From: an uncultured Bryobacterales bacterium
GTDB taxonomy: Bacteria > Acidobacteriota > Terriglobia > Bryobacterales > Bryobacteraceae
Reading direction: 5' to 3'
Length of the DNA: 7,707 nucleotides
Assembly: GCA_937859895.1 (NCBI GenBank)
Contig: CALMAV010000340.1
Span: 1-7,707, forward strand
The notes under the pieces were generated by a model that was given only the letters and a program-made list of their open reading frames with translations, was not told where the DNA came from and did not search any database. The translations under genes were made by a program, and so were the position numbers. Positions within the stretch are counted from its first letter, which is position 1; each line of letters opens with the position of its first letter. Shown here in pieces: positions 6,935-7,707 of the stretch.

Positions 6935-7185
6935 GTGCAGCACATTTCGGCCAAAGATTCAGAAAAGCGGCTCTCGTCTGTGCTAGCAACGGCTCAGCGT
7001 GAGCCGGTCACAACTCATAATCAAAATGGGGACGCCGGGATTGTTCTATCACCGCAGGAGTACGATCGTTTGCGCAAGGTAAACCTGACTGGTTCTATGC
7101 AATCTGCAATCGCCTTAGTCAGAAAGCACAGGCAAGTGGCCTAACCGAAGAAAAACTCGCCGAAATCCTTGCGGAGGATGAGTAG
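6935..7185 (+). pseudogene. Phd/YefM-type antitoxin with a C-terminal frameshift
   Basis: An open frame from GTG 6935 to TAA 7144 encodes 69 residues. It starts MQHISAKDSEKRLSSVLATAQ, followed by EPVTTHNQNGDAGIVLSPQEYDRL, which is the DNA-binding and dimerisation pattern of Phd/YefM antitoxins (ISA-x-x-x-x-R-x-S-x-L-L, then V-L-S-P-x-E-Y-x-R-L). In the neighbouring frame the sequence continues QASGLTEEKLAEILAEDE, stopping at TAG 7183-7185. That is the usual C-terminal ending in this family. One lost base around 7126-7130 (for example CAGCAG becoming CACAG) would explain the break; restoring it gives about 84 residues, a normal length. The C-terminus normally wraps the toxin, so the 69-residue product could still bind DNA but probably not neutralise. 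GTG is the only conventional start after the in-frame TAA at 6923-6925. A sequencing error could mimic the frameshift. Confidence 0.68.
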
Positions 7186-7497
7186 CGCGCGCTTCGTCCT
7201 CGATACGAATGTGCACGTTAATCGTGGCGGAAGACGAAGACCTTATATCGATGGGCTACTTTCACAGTATTCCTATTCTTACGCCCGCGCAGTTCTTGGC
7301 TTACTCAATTGCCGGCGATAGGTGATTCTAGTGGCGTGCGAACTGCGCATCCACGCGTCCAAGAACTTTCGCCGGGCTTGAGGCTAATCAATACGCCTAC
7401 TCGCGAAGAAAGAGCAGTTTCAGGCAAAATAATTGTTGGAACAAGCTCCCAACAGGTGAGCCTATCACCGCGCAACAGAAAGGCTCCAATGGCTTAA
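7178..7497 (+). pseudogene. PIN-domain (VapC-like) toxin remnant
   Basis: An ATG at 7178 overlaps the antitoxin tail, the classic toxin-antitoxin arrangement. It reads MSSARFVLDTNVHVN, the first PIN strand with catalytic Asp9 in LDTNV. The frame continues as YIDGLLSQYSYSYARAV and meets TAG at 7319-7321. The same frame resumes as VILVACELRIHASKNFRRA, which matches the PIN helix with its conserved Glu, up to TGA at 7379. The next recognisable block, LRLINTPTREERAVSGKII, is in another frame from about 7378 and matches the PIN segment that usually reads TPT-x-E-x-W-x-x-AG. The last catalytic element (ND-x-LIA) and the C-terminus are not recognisable before the frame ends at TAA 7497. So at least one nonsense codon, one frameshift and a missing or scrambled 3' end are present. 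I infer a dead ribonuclease toxin. The assignment rests on short motifs and is moderately secure. Confidence 0.6.
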
Positions 7498-7498
7498 C

Positions 7499-7507
7499 TG
7501 CTATAAG
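7499..7507 (+). promoter_or_regulatory. Extended -10 promoter element for the ppx/gppA gene
   Basis: TGCTATAAG matches the extended -10 form TGnTATAAT with one mismatch. The expected transcription start, about 7 bases downstream, falls on or next to the ATG at 7514. No -35 match is seen 17 bp upstream and no Shine-Dalgarno precedes the ATG, so a leaderless mRNA is possible. Confidence 0.4.
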
Positions 7508-7513
7508 ACTCTT

Positions 7514-7707
7514 ATGCCCCGCTACGCAGCGATTGACATTGGTAGTAACTCAGTTCGCATGCTGGCGGCAGAAGTAAATCATGGCGTCACGACGGTCCTC
7601 GCGCAGGACAGGCAGGTCACCCGGTTAGGCGAAAGTGTATTCCGTCTGGGGCGTATCAGCGACCAAGCCCTTGACTTCCTTGTCGCTACGCTTTCTCGCA
7701 TGGCTGC
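7514..7707 (+). CDS. Ppx/GppA-family phosphatase (N-terminal part, cut by window edge)
   Basis: Sixty-four residues are visible, starting MPRYAAIDIGSNSVRMLAAEV and continuing through VTRLGESVFRLGRIS to ALDFLVATLSRMA at the edge. AAIDIGSNSVR is the phosphate-1 loop of the ASKHA-fold exopolyphosphatase/pppGpp phosphatase family. The TRLGE-x-x-x-x-x-G-x-IS block is the usual second conserved element. These enzymes remove terminal phosphate from polyphosphate or convert pppGpp to ppGpp; the visible part does not decide between the two, so I give no symbol. The start is the ATG at 7514, which places the ID-IGSNS motif at the expected distance from the N-terminus. The gene begins 16 bp after the last stop of the toxin remnant, whose decay may have left this gene to provide its own promoter. 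Confidence 0.9.
   Translation, partial: MPRYAAIDIGSNSVRMLAAEVNHGVTTVLAQDRQVTRLGESVFRLGRISDQALDFLVATLSRMA

Noticed and set aside
6941..6946. ATT at 6944 as the antitoxin start, because GGAGG at 6931-6935 is well spaced for it.
   Set aside because: ATT starts are very rare, and GTG at 6935 gives the usual M-x-x-ISA beginning of the family. Kept only as a possibility.
7309..7497. A separate 62-residue hypothetical protein from TTG 7309.
   Set aside because: Its middle (TPTREERAVSGKII) fits the PIN-toxin sequence and its N-terminal part is out of frame with the toxin, so it is better explained as part of the broken toxin gene.

Overview
The window looks like chromosomal DNA of a Gram-negative bacterium of moderate GC content. 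My best guess is an acidobacterium (Terriglobia-like). This rests on the RsmA, GltX, TolC and Ppx protein styles and on a GltX that lacks the usual cysteine zinc site. It is inference from memory, not a search result.

Layout. At the left edge (1-274, minus) is the N-terminal part of a YdcZ/DUF606-type DMT membrane protein. It is divergent from a plus-strand cluster of rsmA (292-1050, TTG start), gltX (1086-2507) and a NodU/CmcH-type carbamoyltransferase homologue (2508-4082). The last two abut with no spacer. This cluster converges, with only 8 bp between stops, on a minus-strand TolC-type outer-membrane efflux protein (4091-5638). Upstream of TolC, on the same strand, is an ABHD18-like alpha/beta hydrolase (5785-6846). 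A 146-bp gap with a possible promoter separates them. Divergent from the hydrolase is a small plus-strand region (6935-7497) holding what I read as a decaying Phd/PIN-type toxin-antitoxin module. The antitoxin is frameshifted near its C-terminus. The toxin has an in-frame stop, a second frame change and no recognisable C-terminus. The window ends inside the start of a Ppx/GppA-family phosphatase gene (7514 to the edge).

How the genes fit together. rsmA and gltX serve ribosome maturation and tRNA charging. The carbamoyltransferase is positioned for translational coupling to gltX, but it carries substitutions at positions that bind metal or are catalytic in the family, so its chemistry is uncertain. 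TolC and the hydrolase have no obvious partners here.

The most interesting features are the atypical carbamoyltransferase, the eroding toxin-antitoxin locus with two adjacent palindromes over its promoter, and -10 boxes placed so that the antitoxin and ppx mRNAs could be leaderless. I did not find a clear new multi-gene system. There are no RNA genes, CRISPR arrays, IS elements or long repeats that I could see.
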